Of a stretch of 57,203 nucleotides of DNA, positions 26,858-35,751 are shown piece by piece. The stretch comes from an uncultured Pelagibacteraceae bacterium. Lineage in GTDB: Bacteria; Pseudomonadota; Alphaproteobacteria; Pelagibacterales; Pelagibacteraceae. The first letter of the stretch is position 1, and every line of letters begins with the position of its first letter. The notes under the pieces were generated by a model that saw nothing but the letters and a program-made list of their open reading frames with translations, was not told the origin of the DNA and did no database searches. The translations under genes and the position numbers were made by a program. Where the stretch lies: contig CACHFM010000008.1 in NCBI GenBank assembly GCA_902579105.1, positions 1-57,203 of the forward strand, read 5' to 3'.

Positions 26858-27532
26858 TTATTTATATATAGGATAATTATTAATTGCTGATAAATAATAT
26901 TTTGAAAATTTATTATAAAATTTTAAACTTTTTCTTTTCCATTCTATTTGATCAATTGTTTTAACAGATGCAACACCTTTTCCTGAGCCAATTAAAATAA
27001 TTTCATCATACTCTTTCAAAGAACTAATTAATATGCTTTTATTTATAATATTTTTAAATTTTGTTTTAAAAAACTTATATGTAATTCCTTTATAAAATTT
27101 ATTTATGGGAGAAAAAATTTTATTATTTTTAATAAAAAATATATTGGATGTTCCTGATTCAAAGATTTTTTTATTAACACATAAACCAATATCTACTTTT
27201 GAATTATCCACTTTTTTTAAATATTTTAAAATTTTTTTATATTTTAAATTTTTAAACTCTGGTTTTTGACGTTTTAAACTAACTAGTTTTAAATTAAGAT
27301 TTAATTTAGGTTTATATCTTTTCCTCAAAGAAATTGAAATAGTATCTTTATTAAGTGCAATACGAAGTAAATGATTATATTTTTTTTTCGTATTTATATT
27401 TTTTTTTAATAATTTTAAAATATTTCTCTTAATAAAAGGTCTTAAAATATTATATGCTTTAATTGATTTAACTAAATTATTAATATGTTCTTTAAAAAAT
27501 AAAATTTTTGGAGGTGAGTCATAAATCCACAT
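26858..27532 (-). CDS. pabC: Aminodeoxychorismate lyase-like PLP enzyme (PabC); N-terminus probably longer
   Basis: A 224-aa fold-type IV PLP protein from the ATG at 27532. It converts 4-amino-4-deoxychorismate to p-aminobenzoate and pyruvate. The family signature around the cofactor, FESGTSNIFFI, is present, with plausible PLP Lys residues in KYKKILKYL. The ATG start cuts into the conserved N-terminal block: the frame is open upstream to 27622 and reads NDHGVFTT just before it, which matches family GDGxFTT. That extension has no ATG, GTG or TTG, so the true start is non-standard (for example ATT at 27577), or there is a frame problem. It directly follows pabA. Confidence 0.8.
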   Translation of the reverse strand: MWIYDSPPKILFFKEHINNLVKSIKAYNILRPFIKRNILKLLKKNINTKKKYNHLLRIALNKDTISISLRKRYKPKLNLNLKLVSLKRQKPEFKNLKYKKILKYLKKVDNSKVDIGLCVNKKIFESGTSNIFFIKNNKIFSPINKFYKGITYKFFKTKFKNIINKSILISSLKEYDEIILIGSGKGVASVKTIDQIEWKRKSLKFYNKFSKYYLSAINNYPIYK

Positions 27533-27582
27533 CGTTGTAAATACGCCATGGTCATTCCAAAGATCTTTAAATTTAATTTCAT

Positions 27583-28149
27583 TTAGATCTTTAAGTCGAT
27601 AAGATTTTTTTTGATAAGTAAGTTACCATTAATAGTTAAAAATGATTCTGGATGAAATTGAAAACCATAAATTTTATCTTTATTATTTTCAAATGACATT
27701 GCAACCTTTGATTTGACACATCTCATTGTTACATTAAAATTTTTTGCATAAAATGGTTCTTTTAATTTTAAAGAATGATAACGTCCAACTTTGAATTTAC
27801 TACCATTAGCAAAAAGATTGCTAAATTTATTGGTAATTATCTCTGATTGAAATCCATGATAAATTTTTTTTTGTTCAACTATATTTGCACCCTCACAATA
27901 TAATATTTGTTGAAAACCTAAACATATGCCAATTATTTTTTTTTTACCTTTAAATCGATTATATATTTTTGATGAATCTGGATAATCTTTTGGAGAACCT
28001 GGTCCTGGTGAAAATACAATTGTCGAAGCCTTTTTCAATTTTGATTTATCAATTTGACGTAAATCATCGCATTCTACTTTATCGAATAAAGAAAATTGAT
28101 GAACTATATTCTGAGTAAATGAATCTTTATGATCAATTACATATATCAT
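27583..28149 (-). CDS. pabA: Glutamine amidotransferase component (PabA/TrpG)
   Basis: A 188-aa class I glutamine amidotransferase: VIDHKDSFTQNIV at the start, SPGPGSP oxyanion loop, nucleophile Cys in GICLGFQQIL and the His/Glu pair in FQFHPESFLT. It supplies ammonia to the chorismate-amidating subunit next door. PabA and TrpG cannot be separated by sequence alone, and one protein may serve both. Its start overlaps the pabB stop (ATGA type). Confidence 0.88.
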   Translation of the reverse strand: MIYVIDHKDSFTQNIVHQFSLFDKVECDDLRQIDKSKLKKASTIVFSPGPGSPKDYPDSSKIYNRFKGKKKIIGICLGFQQILYCEGANIVEQKKIYHGFQSEIITNKFSNLFANGSKFKVGRYHSLKLKEPFYAKNFNVTMRCVKSKVAMSFENNKDKIYGFQFHPESFLTINGNLLIKKNLIDLKI

Positions 28150-29309
28150 TTATATAAATCTATTAATGCTTTTGCTTTAATGAAATTTTCATTAAATTCA
28201 TGATTTGAGTTGCTATCCACTACAACACCAGATGCAACAGAAATTTCTGAAATATTTTTATAATTTAATATTGATCTAATAATAATGTTAAACCTCATAT
28301 TGCCATTAAATTTTATAAAACCAAAACTTCCTGTATAAATATTTCTATTTTCTTTTTCTTGATTATTTAAAAGATTCAAGGTGCTTATTTTAGGACAACC
28401 AATAACTGAACCACCAGGCATCATAGCCTTAATAATATCAATATTTTTAACATTTTTTTTTAGTTTACCCCTAATCAAACTTACATAATGATAAAGATCT
28501 TTGTACTCTTCAACTGTTTTTTCCTTAATTAATTTGACACTTCCAGGTTTACATACTTTTGATAAATCACTTCTTTCCATATCAACAATCATATTATGTT
28601 CCTTAGTTTCTTTAATATTATTTTTAAAAAATTTAAGAGCTTTTTTTTTATTAATCTTTTTAGTTTTTCTTAACGTACCAGCTATTGGTTTTGTTGATAT
28701 ATAAGAACCTTTTTTAGTAATTAAATTTTCAGGTGAACAGCTTATGATGGAAAAATTTTTATCTTTAATCATAAATGCCTCGGGAGCTAAATTAGTTTTT
28801 GAAAGTCTACAAAAAAAATCTAAAGGATCAATTTTCGATTTATTTTTATATTTTGTACATATTTTTATTTGATAAGTTTCTCCAGCTCTTATTTTTTTAA
28901 TAAATCTATTAAAAATTTTTATATAAGATTTTTTATTTATATTGATTTTAAAGTTTTTATTAACTTTATTTGATTTATTGGGATAATAAATTAAATCTTC
29001 TTTTAAAGTAATTTTTTTCTCAGGTTTATAAAAAATTCCTTTTGGAAAATTAATATTTTTTTGTTTTGGTAACTTTACTTTAATGAGATTATTTAAAATT
29101 TCATATCCAAAAAAACCTATAAATAAATCAGTATTTTTATAATTTTTGTTAGATTTAAATTTCTTACTTAAAAATTTATCAATATTTTTATTGTTTAAAA
29201 TTATTTTACTTGAAAAATCTGTGTAAAGATTAAAACCTTTTGTTGTTTTATAAATAATATAAGATTGTTTTGAATTATTAATCTTATTTAAAAAATTATT
29301 TTTGATCAA
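28146..29309 (-). CDS. pabB: Chorismate-binding synthase component I (PabB-like, with TrpE-type active-site Ala)
   Basis: A 387-aa chorismate-utilising enzyme, shorter than TrpE. RAGETYQIKI, STKPIAGTLRK (208-214), HNMIVDMERSDL and PGGSVIGCPK are the family motifs. E. coli PabB carries a Lys at the position that is A210 here (PIKGT versus PIAGT). Alanine is typical of anthranilate synthase, so the product (aminodeoxychorismate or anthranilate) is uncertain. The pabA and pabC neighbours favour ADC. The start is TTG at 29309, as no Met occurs before residue 180. The MFS stop lies 4 bases upstream. Confidence 0.82.
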   Translation of the reverse strand: MIKNNFLNKINNSKQSYIIYKTTKGFNLYTDFSSKIILNNKNIDKFLSKKFKSNKNYKNTDLFIGFFGYEILNNLIKVKLPKQKNINFPKGIFYKPEKKITLKEDLIYYPNKSNKVNKNFKININKKSYIKIFNRFIKKIRAGETYQIKICTKYKNKSKIDPLDFFCRLSKTNLAPEAFMIKDKNFSIISCSPENLITKKGSYISTKPIAGTLRKTKKINKKKALKFFKNNIKETKEHNMIVDMERSDLSKVCKPGSVKLIKEKTVEEYKDLYHYVSLIRGKLKKNVKNIDIIKAMMPGGSVIGCPKISTLNLLNNQEKENRNIYTGSFGFIKFNGNMRFNIIIRSILNYKNISEISVASGVVVDSNSNHEFNENFIKAKALIDLYK

Positions 29310-29313
29310 TTTT

Positions 29314-30534
29314 CTAGGTTGTTTGAAGTCTTACAACTTGTTTTTCTACTATTGGTAAATGAATCAAGCCTGCAAAGATTGATAAAGCTATTGAAATATA
29401 CCATGCATAGTCATATGAACCATATAGATCATGAAATACTCCACCTAAATACGCACCTAAAAAAGATCCTACTTGATGACTTAAAAATACAATTCCATAT
29501 AAAAGCGCTATATATTTTGTTCCAAAAATAAATCCTACCAAACCCATTGTTGGAGGAACTGTAGAAAGCCAAAGAAAACCAAAAGCAATTCCAAAGAATA
29601 CAGCAATTATTGGACTAGGAGGTAAAAATATAAATATAATAATTACCAAACCTCTAGCTAAATAAATTGCACTTAAAATTAATTTCTTACTATACTTTTG
29701 AGCAAAATATCCTGAAGTTAAAGTACCTACAATGTTAAATAAACCAATCATTGAAAGTATTGTTACTGTGCACCACTCGGGTAAACCTCTGTCATTAATA
29801 TAAACAGGTATATGCGTCGCTACTAAAGCAATATGCCATCCGCAAACAAAAAAACCTAGTGTTAAATAAATAAAACTTTTATTATTGAATGCTTCCTTTA
29901 ATGCATCTTTAGCTGTCTGATCATCATCAATTTTACCCCCAACTACATTTTTTGGAGTTGTTAAGAAAAAAGCCAAAATTGATCCAATAAAAATAAAAAA
30001 TGCAAAAAATATAAGTGTGTTTTCCCACCCATATTCTATTAATGAATATCTGGTCATCAATGGAGAAACAAAATATCCAAATGAACCTGCGGCAGTAACA
30101 ATACCGATTGCTAATGTTCTGTTAGATTGAGAATAATGTTTTGCAACTACCGACACCGGTATACTAATTGCTGTAGCTCCAAGAGCAATACCAATGAGAA
30201 TACCAATACCAGTTATAAAATATACTCCAGTGTTATAATCTGATACTAATAATAGAACACCAGCTAGATAAAAAACAAAACCTATAAATACTGCAATATG
30301 TCCTCCATATTTATCAGTAATAAATCCAAACAACGGAGCAAAGGCACCCCATAAAAACATTTGCAATCCTAAAGAAAAACCAAATTGTGAAAGTGTTATT
30401 CCCAAGTCTGTTGAAAAATCAAAATAAAACATTCCAAAAGTCTGTCTTATTCCAAGAGATATAATTACAATTATACATGCTGAAACTAATGTAATTAATA
30501 CAGTTTTATTTTTAATAAATTTTTCTGAGCTCAT
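29314..30534 (-). CDS. MFS transporter
   Basis: A 406-aa major facilitator protein with twelve predicted helices and a central cytoplasmic loop (KNVVGGKIDDDQTAKDALKEAF). The FGFITDKYGG segment is the conserved loop 2-3 motif, and IRQTFGMFYFDF marks the first helix. Relatives include monocarboxylate and oxalate/formate-type carriers. The substrate is unknown. It lies 5 bases after metC and 4 before pabB, so it is probably co-transcribed with both. Confidence 0.88.
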   Translation of the reverse strand: MSSEKFIKNKTVLITLVSACIIVIISLGIRQTFGMFYFDFSTDLGITLSQFGFSLGLQMFLWGAFAPLFGFITDKYGGHIAVFIGFVFYLAGVLLLVSDYNTGVYFITGIGILIGIALGATAISIPVSVVAKHYSQSNRTLAIGIVTAAGSFGYFVSPLMTRYSLIEYGWENTLIFFAFFIFIGSILAFFLTTPKNVVGGKIDDDQTAKDALKEAFNNKSFIYLTLGFFVCGWHIALVATHIPVYINDRGLPEWCTVTILSMIGLFNIVGTLTSGYFAQKYSKKLILSAIYLARGLVIIIFIFLPPSPIIAVFFGIAFGFLWLSTVPPTMGLVGFIFGTKYIALLYGIVFLSHQVGSFLGAYLGGVFHDLYGSYDYAWYISIALSIFAGLIHLPIVEKQVVRLQTT

Positions 30535-30539
30535 TTTAA

Positions 30540-31715
30540 TTACTTTAAATACTTTAAAGCTTTTTTGATATCTGCAATAAGGTCACTAGGGTCTTCTAGA
30601 CCAATATGTAATCTTACTAAATGTTCATTTTTTTCTAATTTAAGAAAACTTCTATTTCCTTGCTCTCTTTTATCCTGATGAAGTGCCAAACTTTCGAATC
30701 CTCCCCAGCTGTACCCGTGACCAAATAATTTTAAATTATTAACAAATTTAATCACAGAATTTTTATTTTTTGATCTAATTTTCAATCCCATTAATCCTGA
30801 TGCACCAGAATAATACTTTTTCCACATCCTAAAATTGAATGAATTTTTTTTATAAGGATAAAGTAATTTAATATTTTTAATTTTAGATAAAAACTGAGCA
30901 ACTTTTTTTGCATTTTCTCTATGTCGATCTAATCTAACATCCAATGTTCTTAAACCTCTTGTAATCAAATAAGCATCATCTGGTCCAAGTCGTAATCCAG
31001 TAACTTTTTCTGATCTTTGAACTTTTTTAAAAACTTTTTTGTTTACAGCTAAAGATCCACCCATTACATCAGAGTGGCCTGAATAATATTTTGTAGCTGA
31101 AACAATGGACATATCAAAACCTAATTTTATGGGTTTTAAAAAATAAGGTGTACCCCATGTATTATCAATTGCGGTTAATATTTTATTTTTCTTAGCTATC
31201 TTAATTATTTTTCCAAGATCTTGAAAATCAAATGTATTACTTCCTGGATTTTCTACAAAAATTAGTTTTGTTTTTTTAGTGATACTTTTTTCTAAAGTTT
31301 TAAGGTTATGGGTATCATAAAAAATTGATTTAATATTAAACTCTTTTAAAAAATCCTGAGTTAATAAACGAGTTGGACTATAAACGGGATCAGCTACGAT
31401 AATCTCATCTCCTGGTCTTGTAACGCTAAAAATTGCTAAAAATACAGAACCAAAACCAGTAGGTGTTAAAAAAGTATGATAACTTTCTTCTAGTTTAGAT
31501 AAAATTTTTTGTAAAATATGAGTTGTTGAAGTACCTTGTCTTCCATATTCAAAATGTCCTCCTGTAGGATTTTTTTTTGCTTTAATTTCCATTTTTCGAA
31601 TATCTTGCATCGATTTAAAAATAATTGTTGATGCTCTAACAACTGGCGGGTTAACTGATTGATTATGAAAGTCTTTTGCAGTGTGTTTTAAAAAAGTTTT
31701 AAAAGAATTACCCAT
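30540..31715 (-). CDS. metC: Cystathionine beta-lyase
   Basis: A 391-aa Cys/Met-metabolism PLP enzyme. The Schiff-base Lys is K209 in SATKYYSGHSD, and FEYGRQG, VENPGSN, AIDNTWGTP, GLRLGPDD and LVRLHIGLED are characteristic of MetC. It cleaves cystathionine to homocysteine, pyruvate and ammonia. A cystathionine gamma-synthase or C-S lyase of wider specificity is possible. It is the first gene of the operon running to the HIT gene. Confidence 0.9.
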   Translation of the reverse strand: MGNSFKTFLKHTAKDFHNQSVNPPVVRASTIIFKSMQDIRKMEIKAKKNPTGGHFEYGRQGTSTTHILQKILSKLEESYHTFLTPTGFGSVFLAIFSVTRPGDEIIVADPVYSPTRLLTQDFLKEFNIKSIFYDTHNLKTLEKSITKKTKLIFVENPGSNTFDFQDLGKIIKIAKKNKILTAIDNTWGTPYFLKPIKLGFDMSIVSATKYYSGHSDVMGGSLAVNKKVFKKVQRSEKVTGLRLGPDDAYLITRGLRTLDVRLDRHRENAKKVAQFLSKIKNIKLLYPYKKNSFNFRMWKKYYSGASGLMGLKIRSKNKNSVIKFVNNLKLFGHGYSWGGFESLALHQDKREQGNRSFLKLEKNEHLVRLHIGLEDPSDLIADIKKALKYLK

Positions 31716-31790
31716 ATTAAAATTTGATATGTTTAGAAGACAATGCTATATCCAATAAAAAACGTCAATAAAATTAATAAATAGGATTTA

Positions 31791-31874
31791 ATGAGTTACC
31801 CTAAGAAACATAGAGGTCGAAGAAAACAAGGCTCTAAAAAAAGAAGAGCCAAGAGAAAAAATAAGAAGAAATAA
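31791..31874 (+). CDS. Very basic 27-aa mini-protein
   Basis: An uninterrupted 27-codon ORF with ATG at 31791, TAA at 31872 and an AGGA four bases upstream. Sixteen of 27 residues are Lys or Arg (plus one His), and the peptide begins MSYPKKHRGRRK. It lies in the gap between the divergent metC start and the convergent mnmA end. Its composition resembles short ribosome-associated proteins such as Thx or the AURKAIP1/mS38-type tails, but I cannot match it to either. Low length makes chance possible, although such composition is rare for a random ORF here. Confidence 0.55.
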   Translation: MSYPKKHRGRRKQGSKKRRAKRKNKKK

Positions 31875-31887
31875 TTTTTCTTTCGTA

Positions 31888-33006
31888 CTATTCTTTAATC
31901 CACCCACCACCAAGAACTTTATGACCAAATTGGTCTTTATTATAAAAGACGCATGCTTGTCCAGGTGAAATACCATCTTCAAAATTAGTTAAAGTGACCT
32001 GAGCATTATTATTACTTTTTAAGTCAACTTTTGCTTCAAGAAGATTTCCCGTAGATCTAACTTTTACAAAAATATTTTGTTCTAAATCTTTTTTATCAGT
32101 CAGTAAATTTACATTTTTCAAAGATATATTTTTTTTTCCAAGTTTTTCCTTTCCTCCAACAATTATCTCATTTTTATCAGAATTAATTTTAATGACATAT
32201 AAAGGTTCTTTATCAGAAACTTTAATTCCTTTCCTTTGTCCAATAGTAAAATTTATAATTCCATCATGAACACCTATAACTTCTCCATCTAAGTTTTTTA
32301 TGTTTCCTTTTTTAAAAGAGTCTGGTTTAAATTTTCGAATTACAGACGCGTAATCTCCATTAGGAACAAAACAGATATCTTGACTGTCAGGTTTGTCTGC
32401 AACATTTAAATCTAGATTTTTTGCAATTTCTCTTGTTTTATCTTTTAACATCCCACCTAAAGGAAATCTCAAATAATCTAACTGTTCTCTTGTAGTATTA
32501 AATAAAAAATAACTTTGATCTCTATTTTCATCAATTGCTCGATACATATTAGTTATTTTATTTTCAGTAATGCTTTTTACATAATGACCAGTGACTAATG
32601 CATCAGCTTTGAGTTCTTTTGAAACTTCAAATAAATCTTTAAACTTTACTGTTTGATTGCATTGAACACATGGAATTGGAGTTTCTCCTTTTAAATAACT
32701 CTCAACAAAATTATCGATAACACCTTTTTTAAACTTATCTTGGTAATACAGTATTTTATGCTCTATACCTAACTTATGTGCAACACGCTTGGCATCCATT
32801 ATATCTTGACCTGAGCAACATTGTTTTGATGCAGCTACTTCTTTACCGTCATCATAAAGTTTCAATGTTATTCCAATAACTTTATAACCCTCCTTTTTCA
32901 TGATGCCAGCAACAGTAGAAGAATCTACTCCACCCGACATAGCTACAACTATAGTGGTATCCGATGGTTTTTTGTCAATGCCAATAGAATTTAATTCTTT
33001 ATTCAT
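31888..33006 (-). CDS. mnmA: tRNA-specific 2-thiouridylase MnmA
   Basis: A 372-aa enzyme that thiolates U34 of Lys, Glu and Gln tRNAs using ATP and a persulfide relay. The PP-loop SGGVDSS is at 24-30. The catalytic pair is C113 ([11 protein letters not shown]) and the second Cys in SQDICFV near residue 200. The GQRKGI block and the C-terminal beta-barrel are present. It is a single gene convergent with the 27-aa ORF and divergent from the DUF3553 gene. Confidence 0.96.
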   Translation of the reverse strand: MNKELNSIGIDKKPSDTTIVVAMSGGVDSSTVAGIMKKEGYKVIGITLKLYDDGKEVAASKQCCSGQDIMDAKRVAHKLGIEHKILYYQDKFKKGVIDNFVESYLKGETPIPCVQCNQTVKFKDLFEVSKELKADALVTGHYVKSITENKITNMYRAIDENRDQSYFLFNTTREQLDYLRFPLGGMLKDKTREIAKNLDLNVADKPDSQDICFVPNGDYASVIRKFKPDSFKKGNIKNLDGEVIGVHDGIINFTIGQRKGIKVSDKEPLYVIKINSDKNEIIVGGKEKLGKKNISLKNVNLLTDKKDLEQNIFVKVRSTGNLLEAKVDLKSNNNAQVTLTNFEDGISPGQACVFYNKDQFGHKVLGGGWIKE

Positions 33007-33047
33007 AAGGTGGTATTTATACTTATTTACAATATAAGTTAAATTAA

Positions 33048-33218
33048 ATGATTTTAGATTATGAGCCAGGTGACAAAGTCACTAATCCTAACAAAAAAGA
33101 ATGGGGTATTGGGCAAGTTCAATCTATAATTAATGACAAAGTAACTGTTAATTTTGAAAACGCTGGAAAAATAGTGATTAACGCAAAAAACGTTGAATTA
33201 AAAAAATTAGGAAAATAA
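33048..33218 (+). CDS. DUF3553 family small protein
   Basis: A 56-aa ORF starting [20 protein letters not shown], followed by GQVQSI and [13 protein letters not shown]. This is the DUF3553 pattern (PGxxVxxPxxxxWGxGQVQS...VNFExxGK), a small SH3-like beta fold of unknown function common in alphaproteobacteria. It stands 2 bases ahead of the cysQ GTG, so the two are co-transcribed. RNA- or protein-binding is a guess from the fold only. Confidence 0.85.
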   Translation: MILDYEPGDKVTNPNKKEWGIGQVQSIINDKVTVNFENAGKIVINAKNVELKKLGK

Positions 33219-33220
33219 AA

Positions 33221-33985
33221 GTGAATTTAAAAAATATTGTAGAAAATTTAATAGAAAATTTTTTAGCAGCAGGAGATTTAGCTCTAAAATTAAGAGAAAA
33301 AGGTTTAATAAAAAAAATTAAATCAGATAATACTCCAGTAAGTAATGGCGACTTAGAAGTAAATAAACTTATTTCAAATAAAATTTCTGAGATAACTCCA
33401 GATTTACCTATAATTTCAGAAGAAACATCTGAAAATAAAGATAATTTAAATTTAAAAGATTTCTGGCTTATTGATCCTATCGATGGAACTTACGATTACA
33501 TTAATAACCTTGAAGAATTTACAATCAACGCAGGTTTGATTATCAATAACAAACCTGTTGCAGGATTAATTAATGCTCCTGCTAAAAAAAGAATGTTTTA
33601 CTCATATGAAAAAGATAATGCTTTTGAATTTAGTAAAGGTAGAACAATAAATTTAAGTAACATGAAATCAAAAAAATCAGAAAGTTTAAAATTTATTTCA
33701 TACTCAAACAAAGTAAAACCTGAAATTCAAAAGATTTATGATGATTTAGGTGTAAAGGATAATATAAGGATGAAAAGTTCACTTAAATTTTGTGTTGTTG
33801 CTACGGGAGAATATGATGGTTACGTTGCTGAGCCAAGAGCGTATGAATGGGATATCGCTGCTGGTCATGCAATTTTAGAAAATGCAGGAGGAACAGTAAC
33901 TGATTTTGATGGTAATGAAATTTTATATGGTAAGAAAGATTTAAAAAATCCAAGTTTAATTTCAAAAAGTAAAAATATTTTGTAA
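33221..33985 (+). CDS. cysQ: 3'(2'),5'-bisphosphate nucleotidase CysQ
   Basis: A 254-aa inositol-monophosphatase-fold protein. The metal motif IDPIDGTYDYI places D85 and D88 as ligands, with the Glu in SEETSEN and the late Asp in YEWDIAAGHAI completing the site. It hydrolyses 3'-phosphoadenosine 5'-phosphate, protecting sulfur assimilation from product inhibition. The start is GTG at 33221 with AGGAAA upstream. The following small ORF overlaps its stop. Inositol phosphatase is the alternative. Confidence 0.85.
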   Translation: MNLKNIVENLIENFLAAGDLALKLREKGLIKKIKSDNTPVSNGDLEVNKLISNKISEITPDLPIISEETSENKDNLNLKDFWLIDPIDGTYDYINNLEEFTINAGLIINNKPVAGLINAPAKKRMFYSYEKDNAFEFSKGRTINLSNMKSKKSESLKFISYSNKVKPEIQKIYDDLGVKDNIRMKSSLKFCVVATGEYDGYVAEPRAYEWDIAAGHAILENAGGTVTDFDGNEILYGKKDLKNPSLISKSKNIL

Positions 33986-34128
33986 TGGATGAACAATTAA
34001 GGACCATATTAATAATTATTGTGTCAGTTTCAATTTTTGGTTTATTGGTTTTTGTTTTTGTTAAAAATTACATAAGAAACAAAATCAGCCAACTTATTAA
34101 AGAAGAAAAAGATAAGAAACTAAAGTAA
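33985..34128 (+). CDS. Small 47-aa single-TM protein
   Basis: A 47-codon ORF whose ATG overlaps the cysQ stop (TAATG). A hydrophobic helix spans residues 8-26, followed by a charged tail (IKEEKDKKLK). Its 3' end overlaps the convergent recX by 9 bases. The overlap junction is the same type as at most real genes in the window. I do not recognise a family. It is possibly a membrane tether. Confidence 0.6.
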   Translation: MDEQLRTILIIIVSVSIFGLLVFVFVKNYIRNKISQLIKEEKDKKLK

Positions 34129-34683
34129 ATTTATTATTTTAAGATATTCTTCTTTGTGAATATCCATTACTTTTTTAGAAGTTTCAAAATCAAAACCATT
34201 TCTAGCAAGTAATGATATATCCTTTTTATAAAATAAAGTTCTATTATCTTCCGTTCTAGCTGGTCCTATTCTTTTTTTTTTACACAATTTTATTGCTGAA
34301 AAAAAATCTTGATCAAAATTATCTTCCTTAATTTTATCAACAGTATCTTTTATAAATTTTTCATTAATCCCTTTTCCTATTAAATAATTTCTGATTTTAT
34401 TTATTGAATTACCTCTTTGGATCATGCTTTTTGCTTTACTTTCAGAATAAAATTGATCGTTTATAAATTTACTCTTTTCTAAATCAGATAAAACAATATC
34501 AATCAATTTATTTACATCTTTCTTCCTGACATCAGATGCTGAAAGTTTCATATATTTTTTTAGTAAATAGGTTTTTAGTTGTTGTTTCGAGGGTGCATAC
34601 TTTTCAACATATGCAAAGGCAAAATTACGCATCTCATCAACAGTTACTTGGAGTGTTTTTTTTCTATTTCTTATAGGAATCAT
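34120..34683 (-). CDS. recX: RecX regulatory protein
   Basis: A 187-aa helical protein with RecX repeats: FAYVEKYAPSKQQLKTYLLKK, FINDQFYSESKAKSMIQRGNS and INKIRNYLIGKGI. RecX limits RecA filament growth. recA is not in the window. It is divergent from the ABA4-like gene with 26 bases between starts. Confidence 0.88.
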   Translation of the reverse strand: MIPIRNRKKTLQVTVDEMRNFAFAYVEKYAPSKQQLKTYLLKKYMKLSASDVRKKDVNKLIDIVLSDLEKSKFINDQFYSESKAKSMIQRGNSINKIRNYLIGKGINEKFIKDTVDKIKEDNFDQDFFSAIKLCKKKRIGPARTEDNRTLFYKKDISLLARNGFDFETSKKVMDIHKEEYLKIINLL

Positions 34684-34709
34684 TGTTAGATTTAATATAA
34701 TATATTTAA

Positions 34710-35183
34710 ATGATCGAACAAATTTATACTTATTTTACTATTGAAACGCTTTTCATGTGGATTAATTTAGGTGTTCTACCTTTTTGGTTTATTTTAATAA
34801 TTTTTCCCCAATCTCATTTGGGTAGAATTTTTGTTACATCAATATTTCCTTTTCTAATACTTGGTGGCGTATACATTTTTATTTTATATAAATCTTATCT
34901 TACAAGTTATGATTTTGTGGGTAATTTTACACTTTATCTTGGTTTGACTGAATTATCTAGATTATTCGAAGATCATTTATACATAATGATTTTTTGGACA
35001 CATTTTATAGCAATAAATTTATTTATTGGTGGTTGGATCGTAAAAGATTCTCAAAAATTTTCTATAAATAAAGTTTTGTTAGCTCTGCCTTTAATTCTTA
35101 CTTATTTGACAGGTCCAATAGGTTTATTTCTTTATTGGATAATTAGAATTTTTTACGCAAAAAGAATTAGTTTATATGAGTAA
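34710..35183 (+). CDS. ABA4-like (DUF4281) membrane protein
   Basis: A 157-aa protein with four helices and the pattern of the ABA4-like family: WINLGVLPFWFILIIFPQSHLGR at the start, a FWTHFIAINLFIGGWIVKDS block and LTYLTGPIGLFLYWIIR at the end. The plant homologue takes part in neoxanthin formation. The bacterial role is unknown and no carotenoid genes are seen here. The stop overlaps the next gene by 8 bases. Confidence 0.8.
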   Translation: MIEQIYTYFTIETLFMWINLGVLPFWFILIIFPQSHLGRIFVTSIFPFLILGGVYIFILYKSYLTSYDFVGNFTLYLGLTELSRLFEDHLYIMIFWTHFIAINLFIGGWIVKDSQKFSINKVLLALPLILTYLTGPIGLFLYWIIRIFYAKRISLYE

Positions 35184-35751
35184 TCATATAGATTTTTATT
35201 TCGATATCATCAGTCCTTACGCATACATTGCTTATAAAAAAATTCTCAAACATAAAAATATTCTTTTAAATTATAAACCTATTTTTCTAGGTGGTCTTCA
35301 TAACCTAGCAGGAATAGAAGCTCCTGCTTTTAACAAATATAAAATGAATAATATGAAAAATGATTGTGATTTAGTTGCAATTAAAAACAATATTGAATTT
35401 AAGTGGAATTCAAAATTTCCAATAAATTCATTAAATTTAATGAGAGGATATATTTGTGTAAATGAAGATAAACGAGATCAATATCTTAATTGTTTTTTTG
35501 ATGCTTACTGGAAAGATAACCAAGATTTATCAAATTTCAAAAATATTGATAATTTATTAAATAATTTAAAAATTGACAGCAATAGATTTTATCAATCTAT
35601 AAAAGAGCAAACTATTAAAGATAAATTAATTAAATTGACAACTGAAGCATTTCAAAAAAAAGTTTTTGGAGCTCCGACCTTCATAGTAAATAATAAAATT
35701 TTCTGGGGTCAAGACAGACTTGAATACGCTTTAGAGGAATTAGATAATTAA
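35176..35751 (+). CDS. DsbA-family 2-hydroxychromene-2-carboxylate isomerase-like protein
   Basis: A 191-aa kappa-GST/DsbA-fold protein. IDFYFDIISPYAYIAY has Ser in place of the DsbA Cys pair, as in HCCA isomerases, and FGAPTFIVNNKIFWGQDRLEYALEEL is the C-terminal signature. The family uses glutathione to isomerise aromatic intermediates. The real substrate here is unknown. It overlaps the ABA4-like gene (start) and meets the rhodanese gene convergently. Confidence 0.87.
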   Translation: MSNHIDFYFDIISPYAYIAYKKILKHKNILLNYKPIFLGGLHNLAGIEAPAFNKYKMNNMKNDCDLVAIKNNIEFKWNSKFPINSLNLMRGYICVNEDKRDQYLNCFFDAYWKDNQDLSNFKNIDNLLNNLKIDSNRFYQSIKEQTIKDKLIKLTTEAFQKKVFGAPTFIVNNKIFWGQDRLEYALEELDN

